Assembly (NCBI RefSeq): GCF_900105515.1
Contig: NZ_FNSY01000001.1
Location: forward strand, 744,001 to 808,000
Direction of reading: 5' to 3'
From: Streptomyces sp. 2131.1
Lineage (GTDB): Bacteria > Actinomycetota > Actinomycetes > Streptomycetales > Streptomycetaceae
DNA: 64,000 nt
The notes under the pieces are model-generated. The model had not been told where the DNA came from and ran no database searches. It worked only from the letters and a program-made list of their open reading frames with translations. Both the position numbers and the translations under genes were made by a program. This document shows positions 24,477-35,016 of the stretch, in pieces (the stretch's first letter is position 1; each line of letters begins with the position of its first letter).

Positions 24477-25504
24477 GACAGGCACCTCGGCTGGGTGATC
24501 TCGATGCCGGTCGGCGGGGTGCTGCCGTCACTGGTCGTCACGCCGCTGACCTTGGCCTCGCAGAGGTAGAGGTTGAGCCAGGAGCCGTACGACGTGAGAC
24601 GGCCGATGGCCTTCATCTTGGCCGGGGTCTTCTGGAGGAAATTCTCGATCTTCGGGGTGTTGTCGGCCAGGTTCCCGGAGAGCCGGCCGAGCTGCTTGAT
24701 GTCGTCCTTGAGGGGCTTGCGGCCGTCCTCGAAGAGGTCCGCGGTGACCGTGGTGAGCGCGCCCATCGCAGTGACGGCCTCCCCGAGGGGCTTGCGGTCG
24801 CCCGCGAAGCCGGTGACGAGGGCCTGGAGGGTGTCGACGAGGTCGTTGAAGCCGGCTTCACGGTCGTTGACGGTCTTCAGGACCGTGTTGAGGTTCTTGA
24901 TCACCTCGCCGATCACCTTGTCCTTGGCGGCGACCGTGCCGGTCAGCGAGCCGACGTGCTGGAGGATGGAGTCGACGGTGCCGCCCTCGCCCTGGAGCAC
25001 CTGGACGATGGAGCCGGCCAGCTCGTTGACGTCGGGCGGCGAGAGCCCCTCGAAGAGGGGCTGGAAGCCGTTGAAGAGCTGGGTGAGGTCGAGCGCCGGG
25101 GTGGTGCGCGACAGCGGGATGGTGGAGCCCGGGGTGAAGCTCTCCCCGACGGGTCCGGCGCCCTGGTCCAGGTCGATGTAGCGCTGGCCGACCATGTTGA
25201 GGTACTTGATCGACGCGGTGACCGAGGCCGGCAGCTTCTTGCTCTTGCGGACGCTGAAGCGGACCTCGGCGACCCGGCGGTCCGCGACCTTCACGGACTC
25301 GACCTGGCCGACCTTGACGCCGGCGATGCGGACGCTGTCGCCGGCGATGAGGCCGGTCGCGTCCGTGAACCGGGCCTTGTACGAACGGGTGTCGCCCACA
25401 CCGGTGTTGGCGATGGACAGGGCCAGGACCGTGGTGGCCAGGCTCGTCACCACGATGAAGACGATCGATTTCGCGAGCGGTCCCGCGAGGGAGCGGCGCT
25501 TCAC
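24473..25504 (-). CDS. mceB: MCE-family protein, second of the operon (MceB)
   Basis: The 343-residue protein starts at a GTG that overlaps the mceA stop (GTGA). Its N-terminal helix is SIVFIVVTSLATTVLALSI. The MCE domain contains VRIAGVKVGQVESVKV and NMVGQRYIDLDQG. The fold and length are normal for the family. Confidence 0.9.
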   Translation of the reverse strand: MKRRSLAGPLAKSIVFIVVTSLATTVLALSIANTGVGDTRSYKARFTDATGLIAGDSVRIAGVKVGQVESVKVADRRVAEVRFSVRKSKKLPASVTASIKYLNMVGQRYIDLDQGAGPVGESFTPGSTIPLSRTTPALDLTQLFNGFQPLFEGLSPPDVNELAGSIVQVLQGEGGTVDSILQHVGSLTGTVAAKDKVIGEVIKNLNTVLKTVNDREAGFNDLVDTLQALVTGFAGDRKPLGEAVTAMGALTTVTADLFEDGRKPLKDDIKQLGRLSGNLADNTPKIENFLQKTPAKMKAIGRLTSYGSWLNLYLCEAKVSGVTTSDGSTPPTGIEITQPRCLS

Positions 25505-26811
25505 TTGAGCTTCACCTCCACACCGCGGAAGGCCGGACCGATGAGCACGCTGCTCCACTCGGGCAGGGCCTGCGGCCGGACTTTCAGTGAGGGAGCGACC
25601 AGTTCGTTGACGAGCCGGCTCTCCTGCGGGGAGTTGGGCATGCCGAGCGACGGATTCGCGGCCGGGACCTCCACCGGGGTGCTGGTGTCCGGGCCGGGCT
25701 GCGACGGGGTGTCATCGGCGGTGGTCCTGGCGTCCGCGGTCGGCACGGTCGCGCCGACGTACGGGACGGAGTAGCAGCGCGGTCCGCCGGTGGCGTTGTA
25801 GACCGGGGTGTCCTTGCCGGCGACGTACTTCCCCTTGGAGGGAACGGTCTTGAGCGTGACGTGCAGCCCTGGCCGGTCGGTGCCCTTGCCGAGCGCCTTG
25901 TCCATCGCCGGCACGAAGTTGGCGACGGTGCGCAGGGTGCAGGGGAACTCCGAGGAGTACTTCGCCAGGGTCTCCAGGGTGGGCCTGCCGCTCGCGGCGA
26001 GCCGGATGAGGTTGTCCTTGTTCCGCTGGAGGAAGGCGTTGACGTCGCGGGCGGACGCGGTGGTGGAGCCGTACACGTTCGCGAGGTTCGCCTGCTGTTC
26101 GGCGAGGGTGCCGCTGGTGGTGGTGAAGTCGGTGAGGGCGTCCAGGACGTCGGGGGCGGAGTCCGCGTAGAGCCGGCTGACCTTGACGAGTTCTTTGATG
26201 TCCTCGTTGAGCGTGGGGAGTTGCGGGTTGAACCGCTGGAGGTGGGCGTCGAGCTTCACGAGGGTGTCACCGAGCTTCTCGCCCCGGCCCTCAAGTGCGG
26301 TGGAGACCGCGTTGAGGGTGGCGGACAGCTTCTCCGGCTTCACGGCGGTCAGCAGCGGCAGGACGTTGTCCAGGACCTCCTCCAGCTCGATGGCGTTGCT
26401 GGAGCGGTCCTGCGGGATGACGTCGCCGGCACCGAGGGTCTTCGTGGAGGGCACGGCGGGCGGTACGAGCGCGACGAACCGTTCCCCGAAGAGGGTGGTC
26501 GGCAGCATCTGCGCGGTGACGTCGGCCGGGATGCGGTCCAGCTTGTCCGGCTGGATCGCCAGGGTGAGCCGGGCCCCGTCGCCGTCGGCCGCGATGTTCC
26601 GGACCTGGCCGACGACGACGCCGCGCAGCTTCACGTCGGCGTTCTCGTGCATCTCGTTGCCGACGCTCGACGTGCGTACGGTGACCGTCGCGTCATTCGT
26701 GAAGTCCTTGTCGTACACCGCGACCGAGACCCAGATGAGAACGGCGGGCACGAGGAAGAAGGCGACCCCCGCGGTTCTGCGGGTGGTGGTCCTGGTGGCG
26801 GGGGATGTCAT
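25501..26811 (-). CDS. mceA: MCE-family protein, first of the operon (MceA)
   Basis: The 436-residue first MCE subunit has an N-terminal helix (GVAFFLVPAVLIWVSVAVY), MCE core ADVKLRGVVVGQVRNIA and TTLFGERFVALVPP, and a long helical region. Its ATG overlaps the stop of the upstream permease by one base (TGATG). Confidence 0.9.
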   Translation of the reverse strand: MTSPATRTTTRRTAGVAFFLVPAVLIWVSVAVYDKDFTNDATVTVRTSSVGNEMHENADVKLRGVVVGQVRNIAADGDGARLTLAIQPDKLDRIPADVTAQMLPTTLFGERFVALVPPAVPSTKTLGAGDVIPQDRSSNAIELEEVLDNVLPLLTAVKPEKLSATLNAVSTALEGRGEKLGDTLVKLDAHLQRFNPQLPTLNEDIKELVKVSRLYADSAPDVLDALTDFTTTSGTLAEQQANLANVYGSTTASARDVNAFLQRNKDNLIRLAASGRPTLETLAKYSSEFPCTLRTVANFVPAMDKALGKGTDRPGLHVTLKTVPSKGKYVAGKDTPVYNATGGPRCYSVPYVGATVPTADARTTADDTPSQPGPDTSTPVEVPAANPSLGMPNSPQESRLVNELVAPSLKVRPQALPEWSSVLIGPAFRGVEVKLK

Positions 26812-27614
26812 CAGCCGGCCACCTTCACCGTCGTCGTGGCGCCCCAGATGGCGAGCGAGAGGAAGAAGTCGGTGACGCTGATCAGCACGATCGCGTTCCG
26901 CACGGACCGGCCGACGGCCACCCCCACCCCGGCGGGGCCGCCGGTGGCGTGGAAGCCGTAATAGCAGTGGGCGAGGATCACCATCACGCTGAAGATCAGC
27001 ACCTTGAGAACCGACAGGAGCACGTCCGCCGGGGACAGGAACAGATTGAAGTAGTGGTCGTACGTGCCCGCCGACTGCCCGTTGAACAGGACGGTGACGT
27101 AGCGGGACGCGACGTACGAGGAGAGCAGGCCGATCGCGTACAGCGGGATGATCGCGACGACGCCGGCGATGATGCGCGTGGTGACGAGGTAGGGCATGGA
27201 GCGCACGCCCATCGATTCGAGGCCGTCGACCTCCTCGTTGATGCGCATGGCGCCGAGCTGCGCGGTGAAGCCGGCCCCGACGGTCGCGGAGAGGGCGAGT
27301 CCGGCGACGAGCGGGGCGATCTCGCGGGTGTTGAAGTACGCGGAGATGAACCCGGTGAACGCGGCGGTGCCGATCTGGTTGAGGGCCGCGTACCCCTGGA
27401 GTCCGACGACCGTGCCGGTGGCCAGGGTCATCGCGATCATGACGCCGATGGTGCCGCCGACGACCCCGAGGCCGCCGCTGCCGAAGGCGACCTCGGCCAG
27501 GAGGCGCTGGATCTCCTTGAGGTAGCGGCGCAGGGTGCGCGGGATCCAGATCAGTGCCCGTACGTAGAAGGTGAGCTGGTCACCGGATCTGTCGAGCCAG
27601 CCGAGCATTGACAT
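26811..27614 (-). CDS. yrbEB: YrbE/MlaE-family ABC permease B
   Basis: The 267-residue integral membrane protein contains the MlaE signature, with the conserved acidic stretch RINEEVDGLESMGV and LVTTRIIAGVVAIIPLY, and about five transmembrane helices. With its partner it forms the permease core on which the MCE ring sits. It follows permease A after only 3 bp. Confidence 0.93.
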   Translation of the reverse strand: MSMLGWLDRSGDQLTFYVRALIWIPRTLRRYLKEIQRLLAEVAFGSGGLGVVGGTIGVMIAMTLATGTVVGLQGYAALNQIGTAAFTGFISAYFNTREIAPLVAGLALSATVGAGFTAQLGAMRINEEVDGLESMGVRSMPYLVTTRIIAGVVAIIPLYAIGLLSSYVASRYVTVLFNGQSAGTYDHYFNLFLSPADVLLSVLKVLIFSVMVILAHCYYGFHATGGPAGVGVAVGRSVRNAIVLISVTDFFLSLAIWGATTTVKVAG

Positions 27615-27617
27615 GGG

Positions 27618-28478
27618 TCAGCTCCCCTTCGCGGGGACGATCTGCAGGTAGATCGCCGTGAGGACCATGTTCACGAAGAACAGCAGCATGAAGGTGATGA
27701 CGACGGACTGGTTGACCGCGTCACCCACCCCCTTCGGGCCGCCGCGCGGGTTGAGGCCGCGGTAGGCCGCGACGATGCCGGCGATGAAGCCGAAGATCAG
27801 CGCCTTGACCTCGCTGACGTAGAGGTCGGGCAGCTGGGCGAGTGCGGAGAAGCTGGAGAGGTACGCGCCAGGGGTGCCGTGCTGGAGGATCACGTTGAAG
27901 AAGTAGCCGCCGAGGGTGCCGACGACGGAGACCAGGCCGTTGAGCATGACGGCGACGAGCATGGTGGCGAGCACGCGCGGGACGACCAGGCGCTGCACGG
28001 GCGAGACGCCCATGACCTCCATCGCGTCCAGCTCCTCACGGATCTTGCGGGAGCCGAGGTCGGCGCAGATCGCGGAACCGGCGGCCCCGGAGACCAGCAG
28101 GGCCACGATGATCGGGCTGGCCTGCTGGATGACGGCGAGGACGCTGGCGCCGCCGGTGAAGGACTGGGCGCCGAGCTGCTGGGTGAGCGAGCCGACCTGG
28201 AGCGCGATGACCGCGCCGAACGGGATGGACACGAGGGCGGCGGGCAGGATGGTGACGCTGGCGACGAACCAGAACTGCTCGATGAACTCCCGCACCTGGA
28301 AGGGCCGTCTGAAGGTCTCGCGGCACACGGTCCCGGCCAGCGCGAACAGCCGCCCGGTCTCGCGCAGGGGCGCGGCGAGCTTACTGGGGCGCAGGGCCTC
28401 GGGAGCCTTCGCGGGCTCCGGTGCCCGGTCCATCGGCTCCGGTTCGTCGGGGGGCCGTACGGGCATGGGGGCGGTCAC
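27618..28478 (-). CDS. yrbEA: YrbE/MlaE-family ABC permease A
   Basis: A 286-residue MlaE-type permease with KIREELDAMEVMGVSPVQR, the counterpart of the EEVDGLESMGV motif in permease B, plus an extra cytoplasmic N-terminus rich in Pro and Glu. It starts at a GTG overlapping the ATPase stop. Confidence 0.93.
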   Translation of the reverse strand: MTAPMPVRPPDEPEPMDRAPEPAKAPEALRPSKLAAPLRETGRLFALAGTVCRETFRRPFQVREFIEQFWFVASVTILPAALVSIPFGAVIALQVGSLTQQLGAQSFTGGASVLAVIQQASPIIVALLVSGAAGSAICADLGSRKIREELDAMEVMGVSPVQRLVVPRVLATMLVAVMLNGLVSVVGTLGGYFFNVILQHGTPGAYLSSFSALAQLPDLYVSEVKALIFGFIAGIVAAYRGLNPRGGPKGVGDAVNQSVVITFMLLFFVNMVLTAIYLQIVPAKGS

Positions 28479-29470
28479 AGGCGTCCACCGCCCACGGCCG
28501 GGCTGTAGCTGTTCAGGATGGCGGTGCGGGCCGCCTCCGGCAGCTCGCCGAGCATCGACATGACGCGTTCCCGGCGGCGCAGGGCGCCCTGGCGCACCGG
28601 CAGGCCGGGCGTGGGCTCCAGCTGGGGGACGACGGTGCGCGGGGCGTTGGCCGAGCTGATGCCCTGGCCGTAGCCGTTGAGCTCCTCGGCGGCGAGGGTG
28701 GCGGCGTCCTTCTCCTCGGACATGCCGATGGGCCCCTCGCAGCGGCCGGCGAGGAACTGGTTCACGACGGGCAGGTCACTGGTGAGCAGCACCTCGCGCG
28801 GCCCGAAGGTGACGAGGTTGCGGCAGAACAGCATCCCCATGTTGTCCGGCACGGTGGAGGCGATGTCGAGGTTGTGGGTGACGATGAGCATCGTCGCGTC
28901 GATCTGCGCGTTGAGGTCGACGAGGAGCTGGGAGATGTACGCGGTGCGGACCGGGTCGAGGCCCGAGTCGGGTTCGTCGCAGAGGATGATCTGCGGGTCC
29001 AGGACGAGGGCGCGGGCGAGGCCGGCGCGCTTGCGCATACCGCCGGATATCTCGCCGGGGAGCTTGTTCTCCGCCCCCAGGAGGCCCACGACCTCGATCC
29101 GCTCCATGACGGTGCGGCGGATCTCGGATTCCTTCTTGCGGGTGTGCTCCCGGAGCGGAAACGCGATGTTGTCGAAAAGCGACATCGAACCGAAAAGGGC
29201 GCCGTCCTGGAACATGAGGCCGAAGAGCTTGCGCGTCTCCATGATGTCCCGCTCGGAGCCGTTCACCATGTCGACGCCATTGACGAGAACGCGCCCGCGT
29301 TCAGGTTTGAGGAGGCCGATGATGGATTTGAGGAACACCGTCTTTCCCGTCCCGGACGGGCCGAGCATGACACTGACCTCGCCTGCGGGAAGCGTGAGCG
29401 ACACATCCTGCCAGATGTTCTGCTTGCCGAAAGACTTGGTGAGCCCTTCGACCACTACTTCGATTCCCAT
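28475..29470 (-). CDS. mkl: Mce transporter ATPase (Mkl/MceG, MlaF-like)
   Basis: The 331-residue ABC ATPase has Walker A GPSGTGKT (about 37-44), the signature EISGGMRKRAGLARAL, Walker B IILCDEPDSGLDP and the H-loop VTHN. GGM in place of the usual GGQ is typical of MlaF/Mkl ATPases, and the C-terminal extension of about 80 residues also fits this group. It would power substrate movement through the Mce complex. Unlike in Mycobacterium tuberculosis, the ATPase gene heads the mce operon here. Confidence 0.93.
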   Translation of the reverse strand: MGIEVVVEGLTKSFGKQNIWQDVSLTLPAGEVSVMLGPSGTGKTVFLKSIIGLLKPERGRVLVNGVDMVNGSERDIMETRKLFGLMFQDGALFGSMSLFDNIAFPLREHTRKKESEIRRTVMERIEVVGLLGAENKLPGEISGGMRKRAGLARALVLDPQIILCDEPDSGLDPVRTAYISQLLVDLNAQIDATMLIVTHNLDIASTVPDNMGMLFCRNLVTFGPREVLLTSDLPVVNQFLAGRCEGPIGMSEEKDAATLAAEELNGYGQGISSANAPRTVVPQLEPTPGLPVRQGALRRRERVMSMLGELPEAARTAILNSYSPAVGGGRL

Positions 29471-29586
29471 CCCACCTCCTGCGTGCGCTCACGAAGTGAC
29501 AGAAATGCGCTGAGGGGCGCACGTTAAGTTCACCGGCACCGCCAGGACAAGCCCTTGAGCAGCCCATTCGCAAAGATCCGGTCCGC

Positions 29587-29603
29587 TTGTCATCGGATGA
29601 CAA
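29587..29603. promoter_or_regulatory. Perfect palindrome upstream of the mce operon, GntR/FadR-like operator
   Basis: TTGTCATC-G-GATGACAA is a perfect 8+1+8 dyad 117 bp upstream of the mce ATPase start. The form T-N-GTC...GAC-N-A fits operators of the FadR subgroup of GntR regulators, the class to which mycobacterial Mce1R belongs. The half site reappears as GATGACAAGTTCCGG at 29872-29886; the first copy reads GATGACAAATTCCGG. Confidence 0.5.
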
Positions 29604-29757
29604 ATTCCGGTTCCGATCTTGTGAAGTACTGCGCACTGCCGTCCGTCGGTGCAGGCCGGAACCCCGCGGCCCGGGGAGGCCGGACACGCGTCCGGGCTCC
29701 CCGCCGACGGGTGAGCAATCTCCGGACGCGCCGGAGGAGTTGCTGACGGAGGCGACG

Positions 29758-29771
29758 CTACGGGTGAGTAA
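29758..29771. promoter_or_regulatory. CTAC-N6-GTAA operator-like site, copy 1
   Basis: CTACGGGTGAGTAA, inside an 18-bp element GACGCTACGGGYGAGTAA shared with 34408-34425. Read on the other strand it is TTACTC-AC-CCGTAG, related to the TTACTC-NN-GAGTAA sites at 36765-36794. Confidence 0.45.
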
Positions 29772-30241
29772 CCTGGGCCGCAATACCAGGTCATCAAGTT
29801 TTCGCGCGAGAGTGCGATGGGGTCGCTTCTTTCGCATCGACTGAGCAGAGCGGCCGGAAAAACTGTCTCCCGATGACAAGTTCCGGGGGCGGCCTGCGAA
29901 GCCCGTATGCCGCACAGCGCATCGAGAAGCGCTCCGGACCGGCTCGAATACACAAGTGACAGACGGGATTCCGCATGTCTGGCCGGCCCGAGTCGCCGCG
30001 GCGCAGGCGAGGGTCTGCGCACGAAGTGACAAGACGGCCGGATCTCGTACTCATCCCTGACGGAGATACGGGCCCCGCCCATAGATTCTCATACGACGGC
30101 ATTGTGTCCCGGTGTTTCCCGCCAGTAACCTCACGGCTCGGTGAATGGGATTTCGTATCGGCCCCGTCCGACGCCGTCCCGGCACCCGCATTCCGCATTC
30201 CGTGCTCAATTCGCTGCGCACATCGGAAACAAGGGGAAGAC

Positions 30242-31174
30242 ATGAGAACCTCGAACCGGGTACGTGTGGGGCTGTTGGCCTCCTTCACCGCTCTCGCCGC
30301 CGTCGCCTCCATCGGGTCGGCCACGGCCGCCACCCAGCTGAACGGCGACTGGGCACCCTTCAGCCGCTGCCCGGTGGACGACCCGGCCATGCTGGCGGCG
30401 GACGGGGCGACGGACATCGCCATCTGCGTCACCTCGCACTCGGCGAGCGGCTCCATCAAGCTGGGCAACACCGTGGTGCCCTTCGGCGCCAGCGACCTCC
30501 AGATCGGCGTGGTCAACCACCCGGGCGCCGTCTCGACCGTGGTCTCCCCGAAGGGAGGGGCACTCGTCGCGGACTCCGCGAAGGTGCCGGGCGGTCTGCT
30601 CGGCCTGATGTGCCCCAGCGACGTCCCCGTGATCACGGGGATCTGCAACACGCTCACCGACGCCAGTCTGAACCGGGTGACGGCGACCCTCGAGTCGGTC
30701 AACACCCCGACCGGCTTCCAGCTCCTGGCCGGCGCGACCACCGGCAAGCCGATCATCACCCTCCCGGTCCGCATCCACCTGCAGAACCCGCTCCTCGGCG
30801 ACAAGTGCTACATCGGCTCCGCCTCGGACCCGATCCTGCTGAAGCCGCAGAACCTGACCCAGCCGGCCGTCACGAGCGAGAACTTCGCCGGTGACGGAAC
30901 CCCGGACCCGAACGGCCCGATGAGCCGGCTCAGCCTCCAGGGCGCCACCCAGACCGACACGACGTACGCGGTCCCCGGGACCAACGGCTGCGGCCTCCTC
31001 GGCTCGTTGAACTGGGCGGTCAACCTGAAGACGGGCCTGCCGGCGGCCGCGGGCAAGAACAGCGTCACGCTCAACAACGCGCAGACCGACGTGGCGGCGA
31101 TGGGCGCCCCGGGTGACATCGCCCCGAACGCGGGCAAGGTCCTGTCGCAGTACTGGCACTCGGCGGTGCGGTAA
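30242..31174 (+). CDS. Secreted protein of unknown function
   Basis: The 310-residue precursor begins with a Sec signal peptide (MRTSNRVRVGLLASFTALAA..., cleavage likely after SATA at about 30). The mature part contains several cysteines (SRCPVDD, AICVTSH, LMCPSD, GICNTL, DKCYIG, NGCGLL), suggesting disulfides outside the cell. The family was not recognised. The ATG follows a strong AAGGGGAAG. It is divergent from the mce operon across a large control region, so joint regulation with lipid import is plausible but inferred. Confidence 0.85.
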   Translation: MRTSNRVRVGLLASFTALAAVASIGSATAATQLNGDWAPFSRCPVDDPAMLAADGATDIAICVTSHSASGSIKLGNTVVPFGASDLQIGVVNHPGAVSTVVSPKGGALVADSAKVPGGLLGLMCPSDVPVITGICNTLTDASLNRVTATLESVNTPTGFQLLAGATTGKPIITLPVRIHLQNPLLGDKCYIGSASDPILLKPQNLTQPAVTSENFAGDGTPDPNGPMSRLSLQGATQTDTTYAVPGTNGCGLLGSLNWAVNLKTGLPAAAGKNSVTLNNAQTDVAAMGAPGDIAPNAGKVLSQYWHSAVR

Positions 31175-31192
31175 CCGTCCTCGCGTCCGGAG

Positions 31193-31233
31193 CCCGAAGG
31201 GGCCACCTCCCTCGCGGAGGTGGCCCCTTCGGG
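31193..31233. terminator. Strong bidirectional terminator
   Basis: An 18-bp perfect stem (CCCGAAGGGGCCACCTCC and its complement) with a 5-base loop, CTCGC, sits between two convergent secreted-protein genes. Confidence 0.85.
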
Positions 31234-31254
31234 GTGTGCCGGCCGGGCGGCGGG

Positions 31255-32787
31255 CTACGACTTGGGCTTCGTGCCGGGCAGTTCCGCCGGAGCGGGCGGG
31301 CAGTAGGAGCTTTCGGGGAAAGCGGGATAGCAGGTCGGAGCCTGATTCATGAAGATCCGGTTGCCCGGGCCCGAGATCGCGGCGGTGAACAACGGATTCA
31401 AGTCCTCGCCACCCGTTCCGCAGCCGGTGAAGGGCGGGATGGTGACCTCGCCGTCCAGGCGTCCGCCCAGGGCCACGTTCGTATACGCCGACCCGCCGCT
31501 CAGCACGACATCGAACGGCTTCGCCGTCCTGCAATTGTTTCCCACGTCCAACGGCGTGCCGTTGACCTTGACGTCGTGGATGCGCAGGGACTGCTTGAAG
31601 TAGACCGTGGAGAACGCGGCGTCGAGGTCGTAACCGATGTTGCCGATGGAGATGGTCATGGGTCCGGTCTCGAAGGACACCTTCGCGGTCACCGGCTGGA
31701 AGCCGAAGGTGAGAAAGGTCGAATCGGCGTCCGGGAGTTCGATGTTCGCGAGGTTGTCGATGCGGAGGTAGCGTCCGCGGCCCTCCGGATCCTCCCAGTC
31801 GTCCGCCTCTCGGCTCGATATGCGCTTCGTCGACAGCACGGAGATGAGCGCCGGGTGATCGGGATCATTGACGACCATGGCCCCGTTCAGCTTTTGGACA
31901 TTGGCGAGACCCAGCACGTTGGCACACATGAAGGCACCCGGGAGTTCGATCACATTGACAGGACGGCCCGGTGAGGCTTGTGGTGCATGGCTCGAGTCCA
32001 TCTCTCCCACCGGCGGGTCGACCGGGCAGTAGTCGGGGTCCTCGTCTTCCTCAGCGGCCGACGGTTCCACCGCGATGCTCTTGTCCCTCGTCCGGCCGGA
32101 GCCACCAACCGGAGTGGGGGACGTCTCGGGGGTGCCCGACGGCTCGGCGCCGGTGCCGGTGCCGTCGGTCACACGCGTGGTCGCGAGGTGACCGTTCGCG
32201 CCCTCCTTCAACCGGCACGTCACCGTGGTCAGAGGGGGCGCGGTCTTCTCGGGTTCCGCCGTGGCGGACCGCAGCTCGATCGTCAGCTCCTTGACGGAGA
32301 AGTCGACGTCACCCGCGGCCCCCAGCGTCACGTAGGGGACCTCCCCGGAGTGGACGAGCGCCACGTCACCGTCGGCGGGAAGGGGGGTGCTCGGCGCGTG
32401 CAGCTCCCACGGGGCCTCTGTGGACTCGCCGTTCTGGGCGACTTTCACCTTGAGCGACGCCCGGCTCACGAACGCCTCGGTGCCTTCCGGCAGCAGCCCC
32501 GCGAGGTCTGCCCGCGAGAGGGTGACGGTGAGCGTCACGGGCCCCGGTTGTACCGGGCGGCCGACCTCGCCGGTCGCCGGCACGTCCACCGCAACGCCGA
32601 CCGCTGCCGTCACGGTGCCCGTGTCGTTTTCCTCGGCCCCACAGGCTGCGGCAAAGCCGACCGGTCCGGTGCTCTCGTCAGCGGCCGAACCTCCGCCGGA
32701 CAACAGACCGGCGAGCAGGGCGAGACCGGCAACGGAGGCGACCCTCACGGAACGCCCCGCACGGGTCACGGGTATCTGGGTGTGCAT
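31255..32787 (-). CDS. Secreted protein with an N-terminal DUF6801-like domain
   Basis: The 510-residue precursor has a signal peptide (VASVAGLALLAGLLSGGGSAA) and a beta-rich domain at about 40-190 resembling DUF6801 (GTVTAAVGVAVDVPATGEVG, ending TTVTCRLKEGANGHL). A Thr/Pro linker and a second beta-rich domain of about 240 residues with several cysteines (NNCRTAKPF, TGCGTGGED, PTCYPAFP, SYCPPAP) follow. The ATG at 32787 has GGAGG 11 bases upstream; the GTG at 32805 would overlap that site. The C-terminal half recalls the neighbouring secreted protein at 30242. Function unknown; likely surface-exposed. Confidence 0.82.
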   Translation of the reverse strand: MHTQIPVTRAGRSVRVASVAGLALLAGLLSGGGSAADESTGPVGFAAACGAEENDTGTVTAAVGVAVDVPATGEVGRPVQPGPVTLTVTLSRADLAGLLPEGTEAFVSRASLKVKVAQNGESTEAPWELHAPSTPLPADGDVALVHSGEVPYVTLGAAGDVDFSVKELTIELRSATAEPEKTAPPLTTVTCRLKEGANGHLATTRVTDGTGTGAEPSGTPETSPTPVGGSGRTRDKSIAVEPSAAEEDEDPDYCPVDPPVGEMDSSHAPQASPGRPVNVIELPGAFMCANVLGLANVQKLNGAMVVNDPDHPALISVLSTKRISSREADDWEDPEGRGRYLRIDNLANIELPDADSTFLTFGFQPVTAKVSFETGPMTISIGNIGYDLDAAFSTVYFKQSLRIHDVKVNGTPLDVGNNCRTAKPFDVVLSGGSAYTNVALGGRLDGEVTIPPFTGCGTGGEDLNPLFTAAISGPGNRIFMNQAPTCYPAFPESSYCPPAPAELPGTKPKS

Positions 32788-32917
32788 GTCGGGGTTGTCC
32801 TCCACGGGTGCGATCGGTAGTACAACTGCGGTGGCGCCCGCCCGCGAGCGCCGGAATCACTGAGGCCGGGCCCGGCCGGAGAAACATCGCGGTCGGCCCA
32901 CGCCGGCACCTTGAGCC

Positions 32918-33532
32918 CTACGAGACCCTGATCACTGGTGCTGTGCCGGATGACGCCATGACCATGTGCAACGAGGCGTGGAGCGAGACGACGTCGCCGT
33001 TGTTGATGAGCCCGAGGCAGTTCGCACCAGAGGTGAGCAGGCCACCGGCCGTGTCACCGAGGACGAGGTTGCCGGTGCCGTTCTCGTAGTGCCCGTGGAG
33101 CGTCCCCTTGAAGTCGGCGGTGCAACCGAACCCCTGCCAGTGTGCCGAGACGTCGCTGACACGGACGTCCACCCACGTCGCATGGGAAGCGTTCTGCCCG
33201 AGGAGGTGGATGGCCCACGGAGCAGCGCCCTTCGTCATGACGAACTCGATGCCACCGATCGAGCAGTCGGTGGCGATGGCGTCGATCGCGCCGATCCGGC
33301 CTCCGGTCGCAGTGGTTGCCTCGAGCTTCCCAGCGGTCACGTCGAGGGAGGCGCATGCCAGTGCCGCGGCCGGAACATCCAGCCAGGGCTGGACAGCGTG
33401 AGCGGTGTACGCCCCTGCGGGCGTCACGCGCCACGAGCCCGTCGTGGCGGCCGAGGCCGACGACACGGCCATCCCGAGGGCAGCGGCAAGGGCAGCGGCC
33501 ACGACGGTGAACCGTCGTGCGGGGAAGTTCAC
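32918..33532 (-). CDS. Small secreted protein, paralogue 2
   Basis: The 204-residue precursor has a clear signal peptide (RFTVVAAALAAALGMAVSSASA, cleavage after ASA) and a beta-rich mature domain with four cysteines ([39 protein letters not shown]). It is homologous along its length to the 33645-34262 product, so the two arose by tandem duplication. The function is unknown. Confidence 0.85.
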   Translation of the reverse strand: MNFPARRFTVVAAALAAALGMAVSSASAATTGSWRVTPAGAYTAHAVQPWLDVPAAALACASLDVTAGKLEATTATGGRIGAIDAIATDCSIGGIEFVMTKGAAPWAIHLLGQNASHATWVDVRVSDVSAHWQGFGCTADFKGTLHGHYENGTGNLVLGDTAGGLLTSGANCLGLINNGDVVSLHASLHMVMASSGTAPVIRVS

Positions 33533-33588
33533 GAACTCACATCCTCTGGGTCGTGGCGCCGCCTGCGCGATGCCCCCAACGAGAAGGC

Positions 33589-33623
33589 CGGGCCGGCCGC
33601 GAAGAGGCTTCGCGGCCGGCCCG
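33589..33623 (-). terminator. Terminator hairpin between the two secreted paralogues
   Basis: A perfect 16-bp stem (GGGCCGGCCGCGAAG plus a flanking C-G pair) with loop AGG follows the stop of the 33645-34262 gene on the minus strand. Transcription of the upstream paralogue should largely end here. Confidence 0.8.
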
Positions 33624-33644
33624 TACCCGTGTGCTCCTGGGCCC

Positions 33645-35016
<1,372 letters not shown>

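Larger units (their letters stand above)
29471..30241. promoter_or_regulatory. 771-bp divergent control region between the mce operon and a secreted-protein gene
   Basis: No gene is supported here. The region holds a perfect 17-bp palindrome (29587-29603) and a half copy (29872-29886), CTACGGGTGAGTAA at 29758-29771 with a degenerate copy at 29705-29718, and three AAGTGACA elements (29494-29501, 29954-29961, 30024-30031). A possible promoter for the plus-strand gene is TTGTGT (30102-30107), 18 bp, TAACCT (30126-30131). Confidence 0.55.

Noticed and set aside
29587..29844. Small plus-strand open frame in the mce divergent region
   Set aside because: Arg/Pro-rich, no ribosome-binding site, and it begins in the palindrome; treated as non-coding control DNA.
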